Source: Porticoccus sp.
Lineage (GTDB): Bacteria; Pseudomonadota; Gammaproteobacteria; Pseudomonadales; Porticoccaceae
DNA: 64,000 nucleotides
Assembly (NCBI GenBank): GCA_002733125.1
Contig: NVUM01000007.1
Location: 1 to 64,000, forward strand
Reading direction: 5' to 3'
Shown: in pieces, positions 39,694-48,474 of the stretch
Position numbering within the stretch: the first letter of the stretch is position 1
Layout: each line of letters opens with the position of its first letter
The notes under the pieces: model-generated
The model's input: the letters and a program-made list of their open reading frames with translations, nothing else
Told to the model about the DNA's origin: nothing
Database searches by the model: none
Made by a program: the position numbers and the translations under genes

Positions 39694-40350
39694 GTGTTAA
39701 CCTCGCAAAAAAATAGGGGCAGCGTGAAGCTGACGGTTACGGTATTGGTTGTTTTTGTTGCGCTGGTGGTTGCTGGTTTTGCCTTCAAACTGAATCAGCC
39801 TCGTGTCCTTAGCCAACAGGAACTACAGGCCAATGGTGCCGTTTTGCTGGATACACCCCGCCAGTTCAGCGAATTTCAGTTAACCGACCATCGGGGCGAA
39901 GTATTCGACAAAAACAGTTTGAAAGGAAAGTGGTCACTGCTGTTTTTCGGATTCACCCACTGTCCCGATATCTGTCCCACTGCCATGGCTTCGGCTGCCA
40001 GAATGTACGCCGGTCTTGAATCCGAGGAGCAGGAAAAACTCCAGGTCGTCCTGATTTCACTGGACCCGGAAAGGGATACCACGGATAAACTTGCTGAGTA
40101 TGTGCCCTATTTCAACCCGAAATTTGTTGGTGCCACCGGCGACAAATATGTGTTGCTCAAGCTGGCTACTGAGCTGAATGTCGCTTTTACGAAAGTCGAG
40201 CTGGAAGGTGGTGATTACACTATAGATCACAGTGGTAACATGGTGCTTGTTAACCCCTATGGAGACTACCATGGTTTCCTCAAGCCACCCTTTGAAGAAG
40301 AGCAGATGCGCCTGATTTTGCGCTCGATTATTGCTTCATTTCGACATTAA
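39694..40350 (+). CDS. SCO1/SenC-family copper chaperone
   Basis: 218 residues starting at GTG 39694 (ribosome site AAGGTGAG). An N-terminal anchor (about 11-31) precedes a thioredoxin fold with Cys90 and Cys94 in FGFTHCPDICPTAM and the third ligand His in TIDHSGNMVLVN; all three copper ligands are present. It delivers copper to the CuA site of CoxB. It is the last gene of the oxidase cluster, convergent with znuB. Confidence 0.94.
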   Translation: MLTSQKNRGSVKLTVTVLVVFVALVVAGFAFKLNQPRVLSQQELQANGAVLLDTPRQFSEFQLTDHRGEVFDKNSLKGKWSLLFFGFTHCPDICPTAMASAARMYAGLESEEQEKLQVVLISLDPERDTTDKLAEYVPYFNPKFVGATGDKYVLLKLATELNVAFTKVELEGGDYTIDHSGNMVLVNPYGDYHGFLKPPFEEEQMRLILRSIIASFRH

Positions 40351-40379
40351 CGCCGCTATTTGATAGGTCTTCACTGAGC

Positions 40380-41159
40380 TCACTGCTTTTTAATCAATGA
40401 GAGCAAAAACAGTCCACCGGCACAGAGTACGATCGATGGCCCGGCTGGCGTGTCCAGAAACCAGGAACTTGCTAGCCCGCAAATGACGGCCATACAGCCC
40501 ATGAGGCTGGCCAGTAAGGCCATCTGCTCCGGGGTTCGCGCAAAGCGTCTCGCTGTGGCGGCGGGTATAACCAGTAGCGATGTGATCAACAGAATTCCCA
40601 CGACTTTCATCGCAATGGCAATTTCCAGGGCAATTATCAACATAAAGGCTGATCGAACAGCCGTTACCGGTATACCCTCCACTCTGGCCAGTTCTTCATG
40701 GATGGTGATCGACAGGAGCGGTCTCCAGAGCAGGATCATCAATAAAATCGATGCGGTACCAATACTGTAGATAATCACAATATCTTGCGCTGTAACGGTT
40801 AATAAGTCGCCAAACAAAAGGCTGAGTAAATCCACTTTGACAGAGGGCATCAGCGAGATTGCCACCAGACCAATGGCCAGTGAGGTGTGTGAAAGAATCC
40901 CCAGTAGCGTGTCTGAGGCAAGATTTTGCTGTTGTTGCAATACCACCAGGATTAGCGCCAGTACCAGGCAGACAATGACCACCGACAGGGTTGGGTGAAT
41001 GGAGATCAATAGGGCCAGCGCCACCCCCAGCAGGGAAGAGTGAGCCAGGGTATCGCCAAAATAGGCCATGCGCCGCCAGACAATAAAGGCACCCAGCGGG
41101 CCGGTGACCAAGGCAACCCCCAGCCCTGCCAGTAGGGCGTAAAGCAGGACATCAATCAT
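40380..41159 (-). CDS. znuB: Zinc ABC transporter permease ZnuB
   Basis: 259 residues from ATG at 41159, which overlaps the znuC end by eight bases; longer in-frame starts would lie inside znuC. It is an ABC-3 family permease with about eight helices: [29 protein letters not shown] and [26 protein letters not shown] are conserved. It forms the zinc channel with ZnuC and ZnuA. Confidence 0.95.
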   Translation of the reverse strand: MIDVLLYALLAGLGVALVTGPLGAFIVWRRMAYFGDTLAHSSLLGVALALLISIHPTLSVVIVCLVLALILVVLQQQQNLASDTLLGILSHTSLAIGLVAISLMPSVKVDLLSLLFGDLLTVTAQDIVIIYSIGTASILLMILLWRPLLSITIHEELARVEGIPVTAVRSAFMLIIALEIAIAMKVVGILLITSLLVIPAATARRFARTPEQMALLASLMGCMAVICGLASSWFLDTPAGPSIVLCAGGLFLLSLIKKQ

Positions 41160-41901
41160 GGTGGCCGCCTCCGGAATGGACATTGTCGCCATTATCCTCC
41201 GAGTCATGACTGTGGTCGTGGTGGTGCGTGTAGGGCGCGGTCCGGCTGCCGAAAAGCTCAATAAAAGCCGGGTTTGTACTGACCTGGTCGGGATGGCCGT
41301 GACAGCAGACATGCTGGTTGAGGCAGATAACTTCGTCCGTGGCAGACATCACCAGATGCAGATCGTGGGAGACCATCAGTACGCCGCAATCCAGCCGGTC
41401 CCGGAGTTGTCCGATCAGGCGATAAAGACCTTCCTGGCCGATCACGTCCACCCCCTGAACCGGTTCATCGAGTACCAGTAAATTGGGTTTTCGCAGGATA
41501 GCCCGGGCCAGCAGAGCCCGCTGCATTTCGCCGCCGGAAAGAGATTGCAAGGGCATCTCAATCAACTTCTCAATGCCCACTTCGGCCAGTGCATTGAGGC
41601 AGAGCTGCAAGCTGGGTTCTGCCAGTGACAGAAAACGCCGCAGCGTAATGGGCAGTGTCGGGTCGATATGTAGTTTTTGTGGCATGTACCCGACACGCAG
41701 GCCTGGGGCCCGGGTCACTGTACCGAGATCCGGTTTGAGTAAACTGAGGACAATTTTGACCAGGGTGGTTTTGCCGGCCCCGTTCGGTCCAATCAGTGTA
41801 ATAATCTGCCCCGTTTTGATGGTCAGGCTGACGTCTGATAAAACGCGGTTTCCCCGAAAGGAATGTCCGATGGCGCTGAGTTCGATCAGTGGCGACTTCA
41901 C
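41152..41901 (-). CDS. znuC: Zinc ABC transporter ATPase ZnuC
   Basis: 249 residues from GTG at 41901, which overlaps the zur stop as GTGA and has GGGAG eight bases upstream; a TTG at 41919 is the alternative. Walker [10 protein letters not shown], signature [14 protein letters not shown], Walker [13 protein letters not shown] and the switch His in VSHDLHLV are complete. The last 25 residues are an unusual His/Asp-rich tail (eight His between about 225 and 249), likely zinc-binding. It powers zinc import through ZnuB. Confidence 0.95.
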   Translation of the reverse strand: MKSPLIELSAIGHSFRGNRVLSDVSLTIKTGQIITLIGPNGAGKTTLVKIVLSLLKPDLGTVTRAPGLRVGYMPQKLHIDPTLPITLRRFLSLAEPSLQLCLNALAEVGIEKLIEMPLQSLSGGEMQRALLARAILRKPNLLVLDEPVQGVDVIGQEGLYRLIGQLRDRLDCGVLMVSHDLHLVMSATDEVICLNQHVCCHGHPDQVSTNPAFIELFGSRTAPYTHHHDHSHDSEDNGDNVHSGGGHHD

Positions 41902-42386
41902 ACCTGGCACTCCGGGCAAATACCGACGATTTCAATCACTTTGGATTCCACCTGAAAGTTTGCCCGTCCGGCGGCATGTATGACGGCATGATCCACCTGG
42001 TCGTCGCTGCACTCTGCCGTTGAACCGCATTGCTCACAGATGAGAAAAAAATCACTGTGGTAATTACCGGGAAACGGGCAACCTATGTAGGCGTTCAGGG
42101 ACGAGAGACGATGAATCAGGCCCTGGTCCAGCAGGAACTGAATCGCCCGGTAAACCGTGGGCGGAAAAACACGATGAGCAGATGTTTCTGATTGCGATAT
42201 CTGGTCGACTATTTCATAGGCGCCCAGCGGGCGGTGGCTGGCCCATATGGTTTTCAGAACTGTTTCACGTATCGGCGTGAGCCGGGCTTTTCTGGCATCA
42301 CAAAGCTCCTTGGCACGGCACAGTGCTGCATTGATACAGCGCTTGTGGTCATGGCGGTGATAAGCGATTCGGGAGTTGGTCAGCAT
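41898..42386 (-). CDS. zur: Fur-family zinc uptake regulator Zur
   Basis: 162 residues. The winged-helix DNA-binding part (about 35-100; [35 protein letters not shown]) precedes a dimerisation domain with [13 protein letters not shown] and the C-terminal CPEC, giving two CxxC pairs for structural zinc, plus His residues of the regulatory site ([13 protein letters not shown]). It is placed first in an operon with znuC and znuB and divergent from znuA, so Zur control of the 209-base gap is expected. Confidence 0.93.
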   Translation of the reverse strand: MLTNSRIAYHRHDHKRCINAALCRAKELCDARKARLTPIRETVLKTIWASHRPLGAYEIVDQISQSETSAHRVFPPTVYRAIQFLLDQGLIHRLSSLNAYIGCPFPGNYHSDFFLICEQCGSTAECSDDQVDHAVIHAAGRANFQVESKVIEIVGICPECQV

Positions 42387-42407
42387 TTCTAGTCTCTTCA
42401 GAAAAGA

Positions 42408-42422
42408 TGTTACTTTGTATCG
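42408..42422. promoter_or_regulatory. Possible Zur operator (weak)
   Basis: TGTTAC-TTT-GTATCG shows a 4-of-6 dyad match in half sites like those of Zur boxes, 21 bases upstream of the zur start. A second weak candidate, TGATACATTGTTGCA, lies near 42468-42482. Neither is convincing alone. Confidence 0.25.
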
Positions 42423-42490
42423 TTTATTCTGTAGTTGAGAATACAGTTCAACTCAAATAGGTAATATTGATACATTGTTGCATTTATATT

Positions 42491-42544
42491 TGGTTGCCAC
42501 GGTATGAACCATTTATGGCTCTAGAGCCTGGCAACCAGTATACT
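42491..42544 (+). promoter_or_regulatory. Nested-palindrome element and -10 upstream of znuA
   Basis: TGGTTGCC (42491-42498) and GGCAACCA (42530-42537) form an 8-bp outer inverted repeat that encloses a small GGT/ACC stem and a perfect 12-bp palindrome GGCTCTAGAGCC (42517-42528). A TATACT (42539-42544) follows at once, so the palindrome covers the -35 region of a putative znuA promoter. It could be an operator or, if transcribed, a branched RNA structure. Confidence 0.4.
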
Positions 42545-42595
42545 TTCAGGGCCTGTAGTTGAATCTCCATTGATGAAACAATATACCAATACATA

Positions 42596-43507
42596 ATGAA
42601 AAAGAAGACATATACACATGGGATCGCCCTGTTGATTGCTGGCGCAATGCTGGCAAACAGGGTCATTGCAGATGAAGTCCCAGAAGTGATCGCTTCCATC
42701 AAGCCCCTCGCTGCCATAGCTGAGGCAATTGCTGGTGAAAGCGTTGTGGTCAAAGTGTTATTACCGGCAAATATCTCACCCCACGACTACTCACTGAAAT
42801 TTTCCGATCTTCGTGCACTAAGGTCTGCCAAGCTGATCATTTGGATTGGTCCACACTTTGAGTCTGTGTTACAGAAACCCCTGGCACAACGGTCTGACTC
42901 GCAGTTACAGATTGCCGAATTAAACGGGCTGATTTGGCCACCGGAACACACTGAAAAAACCCCGGAGCACTCACACGGACATGCGCATGATGGTCTCACA
43001 CGGGATTTACATGTCTGGCTCAATCCGATTAACGGAATCGTGATTGCCCGGGCGATTGCAGCGGAGCTGACCAGGAAATACCCTGCCAAACAGGCCATTT
43101 TTGATCAGAATCTCGAGGCGTTTACCGAGGTGGTTACTCAACTGGACTCAGTGAGCAGGCAGCGGCTTGCGGGTTTGCGCGAACGCGGTTTTATCGTCAT
43201 GCATGATGGCTATAGTCATTTTGTCGCTCATTACGGACTGACGCAGTTGGCTATGATGCAGCTGTCCAGCGGGGTAACACAAGGCATCCGCCACTATGGG
43301 CAAATGTTGGCGCTGGGGCAGCAAGTAGGCTGTGTCTTCAGCGAGCCGCAACTGGACAGTAAGGCCGCCCACCAGTTGGCACAGCAACTGGGGGCAAAAA
43401 GTGCCGAGCTCGACCCCCTGGGTATCCACCTGGATTCAGTAAAGGGGGGTTATCCAGTGCTGATAGAGGGTGTTGTGGACGCGTTTGTCAGTTGCCTGAG
43501 CGAATAG
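42596..43507 (+). CDS. znuA: Zinc ABC transporter periplasmic binding protein ZnuA
   Basis: 303 residues: signal peptide (about 1-25), then a cluster A-I metal-binding fold. Ligand residues are visible: His63 in ISPHDYSL, His139 in DLHVWLNP, His203 in VMHDGYSHF and the acidic residue in AELDPLG (271-273). A His-rich loop (118-131, PEHTEKTPEHSHGHAH) between the first two sites identifies a zinc rather than manganese receptor. Divergent from zur; the ribosome site is weak. Confidence 0.95.
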   Translation: MKKKTYTHGIALLIAGAMLANRVIADEVPEVIASIKPLAAIAEAIAGESVVVKVLLPANISPHDYSLKFSDLRALRSAKLIIWIGPHFESVLQKPLAQRSDSQLQIAELNGLIWPPEHTEKTPEHSHGHAHDGLTRDLHVWLNPINGIVIARAIAAELTRKYPAKQAIFDQNLEAFTEVVTQLDSVSRQRLAGLRERGFIVMHDGYSHFVAHYGLTQLAMMQLSSGVTQGIRHYGQMLALGQQVGCVFSEPQLDSKAAHQLAQQLGAKSAELDPLGIHLDSVKGGYPVLIEGVVDAFVSCLSE

Positions 43508-43512
43508 TGCGG

Positions 43513-44475
43513 TTAATCAGGCAGGGGTATGTAACCGACAATCCGGCGGCGAAGTTTTTCCTTGTATTCAGCCGGATCACGTTTTACTGACAGCGTGTCG
43601 CTGTGCTCGGGAAGGAGTGAGTTTAATAGTCTGGATATCCAGAATCGGGTGGCAGAGAAACATAAAATGTCTTGCCAATACTGATTTTCCACAGCGGTGA
43701 AAGGTCTTTCAATGGCATAGGCGTCCAGCAATGCGCTAGTCAGTTGCCGGTCCAGCTCACCCTGTTGATTACAACACCATTCATTAACTGCCTGGGCCAC
43801 ATCCAGCAGGAGCCAGTCAGTGCAGGCAAAGAAGAACCCCGTCACAGCTTGAAGTTGCGCCCCTCTGAAAATCAACTGGTCGGCAAACAGGCTGCCTATC
43901 AGGGGGCCGGAGGGTAGCACAGGGCCAGCCTCGGCCGTCCGTCTGAATCGGATCAACTGTTCTTTCAGTAACGCAGCATCACCTGCCGACAATTGGTCTA
44001 TCACCTCCTGCGCGGCAAGATCCAGCCATATCAGGCTGCGGGGGTTGCTGTACTGTTCACTGAAGCCTTGGGTACTGGCGTGCATTCTGCCAAGGAACGT
44101 ACCAATTTCCTGGCATATTGAAGGGTTTGGCTGCTCTGGCGCCTGCCCTTCCGGTAACTGAAACAGTAGTGCCGGCGATTCGCCATAGTCGGTCACATGA
44201 TGACCCGAGTGATCGGCAAGACAGGGCGTGACGGGGATTTGCTGCCCCCGGAGGTAATTCACCAATCGAGCTGAGAACGCCAGCCGATCCCTGGCAGCCT
44301 CACCCGCCACCACGAGAAAAAAAAGGTCGCCGGGGGGGCCGACAACACTGAATCTGCAGGTCAGGTGATTCCTGGCTGCATAAACGGCATCAATGTCAGC
44401 GACCAATCTTTCTGGTGAGTATTGAGCAAGAAAATGATTGAGTGTCCGGATATTGGGCAACAGGAACGAAGACAT
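43513..44475 (-). CDS. Homoserine kinase (ThrB, APH-type) homologue lacking catalytic residues
   Basis: 320 residues that align along their length with Pseudomonas-type ThrB: CQEIGTFLGRMHASTQG, DWLLLDVAQAVNEWCCNQQGELD, LLDAYAIERPFTAVENQYWQDILCFSATRFWISRLL and RDPAEYKEKLRRR. The catalytic loop HxDxxxxN is replaced by IGSLFADQ (Ile193, Ser195, Gln200), and the metal-binding Asp of IDFYNAC is Gly213 in VTGFFFAC. Kinase activity is therefore unlikely. The frame is intact and 320 codons long, so it is not simply decaying. thrB neighbours polA in Pseudomonas too, which supports the origin. Convergent with znuA. Confidence 0.8.
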   Translation of the reverse strand: MSSFLLPNIRTLNHFLAQYSPERLVADIDAVYAARNHLTCRFSVVGPPGDLFFLVVAGEAARDRLAFSARLVNYLRGQQIPVTPCLADHSGHHVTDYGESPALLFQLPEGQAPEQPNPSICQEIGTFLGRMHASTQGFSEQYSNPRSLIWLDLAAQEVIDQLSAGDAALLKEQLIRFRRTAEAGPVLPSGPLIGSLFADQLIFRGAQLQAVTGFFFACTDWLLLDVAQAVNEWCCNQQGELDRQLTSALLDAYAIERPFTAVENQYWQDILCFSATRFWISRLLNSLLPEHSDTLSVKRDPAEYKEKLRRRIVGYIPLPD

Positions 44476-44587
44476 GGCGTTAATGATACCTCACGAATTT
44501 CCTGGTTAGATTAGCCGCTTGTTGGCTGGAAAGAAACAATTTGGGGTATGCTTCACCCATTCAAGTCTCTGCTCAAGTTGCCTGCCA

Positions 44588-47308
44588 ATGAATGATAAAA
44601 CACCGCTCGTACTGGTGGATGGATCCTCCTATCTTTACCGGGCTTTCCATGCCTTACCCCCCCTAATGACTTCGGGCGGACAGCCAACTGGTGCCATCAA
44701 GGGGGTTGTTTCAATGATCCGCCGCCTGTTGAAGGACTACCCGGGAAGTCCTTTGGTGGTGGTTTTTGATGCCAAAGGAAAAACCTTTCGCGACGAACTC
44801 TTTGAAGAGTACAAGTCCCACCGTCCCCCTATGCCCGATGACCTGAGGAAACAGATTGAACCGATCCATCAAATTATCCGTGCCATGGGGTTGCCGCTAC
44901 TGGTGGAAGAGGGCGTGGAAGCAGACGATGTCATTGGCACGCTCGCGCTGCAGGCTTCGAAAAACCGGACACATGTGGTTATTTCCACCGGTGATAAAGA
45001 CATGGCTCAACTGGTTTCCGAGCAGATTACGCTGGTCAACACCATGACTGAAACCGTCATGGACCGGCAGGGGGTAATCGACAAATTCGGCATTCCACCA
45101 GAATTGATGATTGATTATCTGGCGCTGGTTGGCGATAAATCAGACAACATTCCCGGCGTTCCCGGGGTTGGTGAAAAAACAGCGCTGGCCATACTGCAAA
45201 ATCTGGGTGGTATGGATGCTATATACGGCAATCTGGAGGCGGTTGCCGAGCTCGATTTCCGCGGCGCCAAAAAAACACCAGCAAAGCTTGCCGAGAACCG
45301 GGACCAGGCATTTCTTTCCTACCAGCTGGCGACCATTAAAACCGATGTGCCTTTGACGGTGACCTTGTCGGAGCTGAGTAATGGCTTACCCGATAATGCT
45401 GCTCTGCTCCACTGGTTTCGTCAACTGGAGTTCAAGGGCTGGGTTGAGGAATTACTTGCTGCGAGTGAAAGTGACGACGATTTGCCATCGTTAGTGGCTG
45501 ACAAAGACTACCAGGTGGTTCTCACTCAGCAGCAACTCGATCAGTGGCTACAGAAGTTGGAGCAGGCTGAATTGGTCGCCTTTGACACGGAAACCACCAG
45601 CCTCGACTACATGCAGGCCAGTATTGTCGGCGTCTCCTTTGCAATTGCCGCGCATCAGGCGGCCTATGTCCCCCTTGCCCACGACTATCTGGGTGCACCC
45701 CGGCAACTTGATCGGGATACGGTGCTGGAGCAACTGAAGCCGTTGCTCGAGTCACCAAAACTCGCCAAGGTAGGCCAAAATCTCAAATATGACATGAGTG
45801 TACTGGCCAATCACGGTATTGCCATGCAGGGCATACGCTTCGACACCATGCTTGAATCCTATGTGCTGGATTCCACTGCAACACGGCATGATATGGATAG
45901 CCTGGCATTGAAGTACCTCGGGGAAAAAACCACCCACTTTCAGGATATAGCTGGCAAAGGTGTCAGTCAGCTCACCTTCAACCAGATTGCCATTGAGCAG
46001 GCCGCTCCCTATGCGGCAGAAGATGCGGATATCACCCTGAGGCTTCATGAAACACTCTGGCCAAAATTGCAGGATATAACCGGGCTGGCGCATGTTTACC
46101 AGTCCATTGAAATGCCATTGGTGCCTGTTCTGTCAAGAATAGAAAGAAATGGAACAAAAGTAAGTGCTGATTTACTTCGGAAACAAAGCGATCAGTTGGG
46201 TGAACGCATAGCGGCGTTGGAGCAGCAGGCTTTTGAGTTGGCGGGAGAAGAATTCAATCTGGCCTCACCAAAACAGCTCGGCTACATTCTCTTTGAAAAA
46301 CTGAAAATTCCGGTACAAAAGAAAACGGCCAAGGGCGCCGCTTCCACCAAAGAAGAAGTGCTGCAAGAGTTGGCGCTGGATTACCCGCTGCCGAAATTAC
46401 TGCTTGAGCATCGCAGCCTCAGCAAGCTCAAGTCCACCTATACCGATAAGCTGCCTTTGCTCGTCAATCCTGCCACGGGGCGAATTCATACTTCCTATCA
46501 TCAGGCGGTAACGGCAACAGGCCGGTTGTCTTCCTCAGACCCGAATTTACAGAATATTCCCGTGCGTTCTGCAGAGGGACGCCGCATTCGCCAGGCATTT
46601 GTAGCCACAGAGGGTTGCAAGATAGTGGCGGCTGATTATTCGCAAATCGAGTTGCGAATCATGGCCCATCTCTCGGGAGATCGCGGATTAAAAGCGGCTT
46701 TTGAACAGGATCTCGATGTGCACAGCGCCACCGCGGCAGAAGTCTTTGGTGTTGAGCTGGCCTCAGTGACTGGAGAGCAACGGCGCAGTGCCAAGGCGAT
46801 CAATTTCGGGTTGATCTACGGCATGTCTGCCTTTGGTCTGGGCCGCCAGTTACACATTGGACGGAATCAGGCCCAGGAATATATCGACCTGTATTTCGCC
46901 CGCTACCCCGGAGTACAGGCCTACATGGAGTCCACGCGAAAGCGGGCAGCCGAGCAAGGCTATGTAGAGACACTGTTTGGCAGACGCTTGTATCTGCCCG
47001 AAATCAGAGCCAGTAACGGGATGCGCCGACAGGCGGCAGAGCGCACTGCGATCAACGCCCCGATGCAGGGGACAGCGGCCGATATCATTAAACTGGCAAT
47101 GATCAGCGTCGATCAGTGGTTGGCAGATAAAAAGCTCAACGCCAGGATGATTATGCAAGTGCACGATGAACTGGTCCTGGAGGTTCCCCAGGCTGAACTG
47201 GAGGACGTGTTGTCTGGCCTCAAGACTCGCATGAGCAATGCCGCCCGGCTCGACGTACCGCTGGTTGTCGATGTGGGTGTCGGTGATAACTGGGATGAGG
47301 CACATTGA
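44588..47308 (+). CDS. polA: DNA polymerase I
   Basis: 906 residues from ATG at 44588 ([26 protein letters not shown]); a further upstream frame is not conserved. Three domains: 5'-3' exonuclease (about 1-290; [34 protein letters not shown]), 3'-5' exonuclease (about 305-500) with the exo I motif [11 protein letters not shown] intact, and the polymerase (about 520-906) with motif [20 protein letters not shown], motif [21 protein letters not shown] and motif [11 protein letters not shown]. Proofreading is thus expected. Divergent from the ThrB-like gene. Confidence 0.97.
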   Translation: MNDKTPLVLVDGSSYLYRAFHALPPLMTSGGQPTGAIKGVVSMIRRLLKDYPGSPLVVVFDAKGKTFRDELFEEYKSHRPPMPDDLRKQIEPIHQIIRAMGLPLLVEEGVEADDVIGTLALQASKNRTHVVISTGDKDMAQLVSEQITLVNTMTETVMDRQGVIDKFGIPPELMIDYLALVGDKSDNIPGVPGVGEKTALAILQNLGGMDAIYGNLEAVAELDFRGAKKTPAKLAENRDQAFLSYQLATIKTDVPLTVTLSELSNGLPDNAALLHWFRQLEFKGWVEELLAASESDDDLPSLVADKDYQVVLTQQQLDQWLQKLEQAELVAFDTETTSLDYMQASIVGVSFAIAAHQAAYVPLAHDYLGAPRQLDRDTVLEQLKPLLESPKLAKVGQNLKYDMSVLANHGIAMQGIRFDTMLESYVLDSTATRHDMDSLALKYLGEKTTHFQDIAGKGVSQLTFNQIAIEQAAPYAAEDADITLRLHETLWPKLQDITGLAHVYQSIEMPLVPVLSRIERNGTKVSADLLRKQSDQLGERIAALEQQAFELAGEEFNLASPKQLGYILFEKLKIPVQKKTAKGAASTKEEVLQELALDYPLPKLLLEHRSLSKLKSTYTDKLPLLVNPATGRIHTSYHQAVTATGRLSSSDPNLQNIPVRSAEGRRIRQAFVATEGCKIVAADYSQIELRIMAHLSGDRGLKAAFEQDLDVHSATAAEVFGVELASVTGEQRRSAKAINFGLIYGMSAFGLGRQLHIGRNQAQEYIDLYFARYPGVQAYMESTRKRAAEQGYVETLFGRRLYLPEIRASNGMRRQAAERTAINAPMQGTAADIIKLAMISVDQWLADKKLNARMIMQVHDELVLEVPQAELEDVLSGLKTRMSNAARLDVPLVVDVGVGDNWDEAH

Positions 47309-47383
47309 GCGGTTTGGCACTTTATCAAACCGAAAAGGCCATACAATTCTGAGGCCAAAGAAGAAATTTTTTCAAGCTGGGTG
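47309..47383. other. Gap after polA, before the sRNA promoter
   Basis: 75 bases after the polA stop. No terminator is visible here, so polA transcription probably continues to the terminator of the first small RNA. A TTGGCA and a TACAAT occur (47314-47319, 47342-47347) but are 22 bases apart, too far for a promoter. Confidence 0.5.
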
Positions 47384-47411
47384 GGAACTCAAGCCATAAA
47401 TTACTGACTAA
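47384..47411 (+). promoter_or_regulatory. Sigma-E/AlgU-type promoter of tandem sRNA copy 1
   Basis: GGAACTC (47384-47390), 16 bases, ACTAA (47407-47411). The extracytoplasmic sigma-E/AlgU consensus is GGAACTT - about 16 - TCnnA. The same layout recurs in front of copy 2. Confidence 0.55.
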
Positions 47412-47417
47412 CCTTAC

Positions 47418-47521
47418 GAGCAAGCAAAGATTGCTTTGTTCTCCCCAAACTAAATGCAAAGCTCGTTAATCCCCAAACAACAGCAAAGCACGCCCTGATC
47501 TCAATGGTCAGGGTTTTTTTT
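47418..47521 (+). ncRNA. Tandem small RNA copy 1 at the Spot 42/ErsA locus
   Basis: About 104 nt from a predicted start near 47418 to the T run at 47521. A 5' stem AAGCAA-AGA-TTGCTT (47423-47437) is followed by an unpaired CTCCCC (47441-47446), a second CCCC (47471-47474), and an 8-bp terminator hairpin (47493-47513; one G-U) with eight T. From 47441 on it matches copy 2 with about nine substitutions and one gap over 81 positions; the terminators are identical. The polA-engB position is that of Spot 42 in enterics and of ErsA in Pseudomonas, which is AlgU-controlled. C-rich single strands suggest pairing with Shine-Dalgarno sequences. Confidence 0.75.
47493..47521 (+). terminator. Intrinsic terminator of sRNA copy 1 (also likely polA)
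   Basis: CCCTGATC (47493-47500) pairs with GGTCAGGG (47506-47513) with one G-U, loop TCAAT, then eight T. Confidence 0.88.
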
Positions 47522-47573
47522 GTCCTGTTAGCGCCACGAAAAAGGCCCTGAATAAAAAACTTCTTACCAGAAT

Positions 47574-47601
47574 GGAACTTTTCATAGGCAGGAGAGACAA
47601 A
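47574..47601 (+). promoter_or_regulatory. Sigma-E/AlgU-type promoter of tandem sRNA copy 2
   Basis: GGAACTT (47574-47580) is a perfect -35 for sigma-E; after 16 bases comes ACAAA (47597-47601), close to TCAAA. It lies 52 bases beyond the copy 1 terminator, so copy 2 can be transcribed on its own. Confidence 0.6.
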
Positions 47602-47607
47602 TCAATA

Positions 47608-47706
47608 CAAGCAACATTGCTATTTTCTCCCCAAGTTAAATGCAAGGTTTGTAAACCCCAAGCAACAGCAAAGCATACCCTGATCTCAATGGTCAGGGTT
47701 TTTTTT
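47608..47706 (+). ncRNA. Tandem small RNA copy 2 at the Spot 42/ErsA locus
   Basis: About 99 nt from a predicted start near 47608 to 47706, in the same orientation as copy 1 and offset by about 185 bases. The 5' stem is changed in sequence but kept in shape (AGCA-ACAT-TGCT, 47610-47621). The CTCCCC motif is at 47627-47632, the second CCCC at 47656-47659, and the terminator (47678-47698 plus eight T) is identical to copy 1. Conservation is strongest in the C-rich motifs, AACAGCAAAGCA and terminator. No frame in it has a ribosome site, so a peptide is unlikely. Confidence 0.75.
47678..47706 (+). terminator. Intrinsic terminator of sRNA copy 2
   Basis: Same 21-base hairpin as in copy 1 (47678-47698) followed by eight T. 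It also lies just past the 3' end of the converging engB gene. Confidence 0.88.
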
Positions 47707-47730
47707 ACACGGCTTATCTTCGAAAGAGGG

Positions 47731-48342
47731 TTATTGGTCGGTCAACCAGGATTGAATCACCAGTTTTAATTGCTCGATGCCGGCTTTCTTCAGCGATGAA
47801 AAGGTTTGTACTGTCACCTCATCCCCGAAACCGGCTTTGGCCAGCTCGCGTTTGACCGTCAGAAGTACCGTTTTAGCGGGTCCATTGTTCAATTTGTCCG
47901 CTTTGGTGAGCAATAGATGAACCGGCATGGCAGACTGTGTGGCCCAGCCGATCATCTGCCAGTCATATTCCTGCAATGGATGGCGAATATCCATCAGCAT
48001 CACAAGGCCTCTCAGGGATCGGCGTTGTTGCAGATATTCGGCAAGGTTGCGATCCCACGCCTGTTTCATGGCCTTCGGTACTTTGGCAAAGCCGTAACCG
48101 GGCAAATCCACCAGGCGACAGTTTTCGGTCAGGGAAAAAAAGTTGAGCAACTGTGTGCGGCCCGGTGTTTTGCTGGTCCGGGCCAATTTGCTATTGTTGG
48201 TAAGGGTATTGATGGCGCTGGATTTCCCGGCATTGGAGCGTCCGGCAAACGCAACTTCCCTGCCGACATCCTCCGGGCATTGCCAAACAGTCGGGGCGCT
48301 GATGAGAAATTGAGCCTTGGTAAAAGAGATTTCTTCTGACAT
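47731..48342 (-). CDS. engB: Ribosome biogenesis GTP-binding protein EngB (YsxC/YihA)
   Basis: 203 residues, small TrmE-Era-class GTPase needed for 50S subunit assembly. G1 is [18 protein letters not shown]2 the Thr in [14 protein letters not shown]3 [11 protein letters not shown] and G4 LLTKADKL. Length agrees with E. coli YihA (210). It converges on the tandem small RNAs and polA, the standard gammaproteobacterial order. Confidence 0.96.
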   Translation of the reverse strand: MSEEISFTKAQFLISAPTVWQCPEDVGREVAFAGRSNAGKSSAINTLTNNSKLARTSKTPGRTQLLNFFSLTENCRLVDLPGYGFAKVPKAMKQAWDRNLAEYLQQRRSLRGLVMLMDIRHPLQEYDWQMIGWATQSAMPVHLLLTKADKLNNGPAKTVLLTVKRELAKAGFGDEVTVQTFSSLKKAGIEQLKLVIQSWLTDQ

Positions 48343-48379
48343 ATGGAAAAGCCTTGGTGGAGTAACCTGATATCAAGTA

Positions 48380-48408
48380 TTAAGGTCGGAGGGGGTTTGG
48401 TATATAAT
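48380..48408 (+). promoter_or_regulatory. Candidate sigma-70 promoter of the cytochrome c4 gene
   Basis: A perfect TATAAT (48403-48408) is preceded at 17 bases by a weak TTAAGG (48380-48385). It would give a leader of about 60 bases before the ATG at 48475. Confidence 0.5.
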
Positions 48409-48474
48409 GCCCCCGCTTTTTAGAAGGCAATAAGAATGTCCCATTGTAGCGGAATGCAGAGAGCGGATTAACCA

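Noticed and set aside
40380-41312. 310-residue ZnuB
   Set aside because: The first 51 residues are low-complexity and lie inside znuC; ATG at 41159 fits the family and the operon overlap.
47315-47330. TGGCAC as part of a sigma-54 promoter
   Set aside because: No TTGC-type -12 element at the required five-base spacing.
47314-47347. TTGGCA ... TACAAT as a promoter for sRNA copy 1
   Set aside because: The spacing is 22 bases, too long. The GGAACTC-16-ACTAA pair downstream fits better and is matched at copy 2.
47572-47769. 65-codon frame over sRNA copy 2
   Set aside because: No ribosome site; the conserved pattern is RNA-like (hairpins, terminator), and the frame passes through the terminator into antisense engB.
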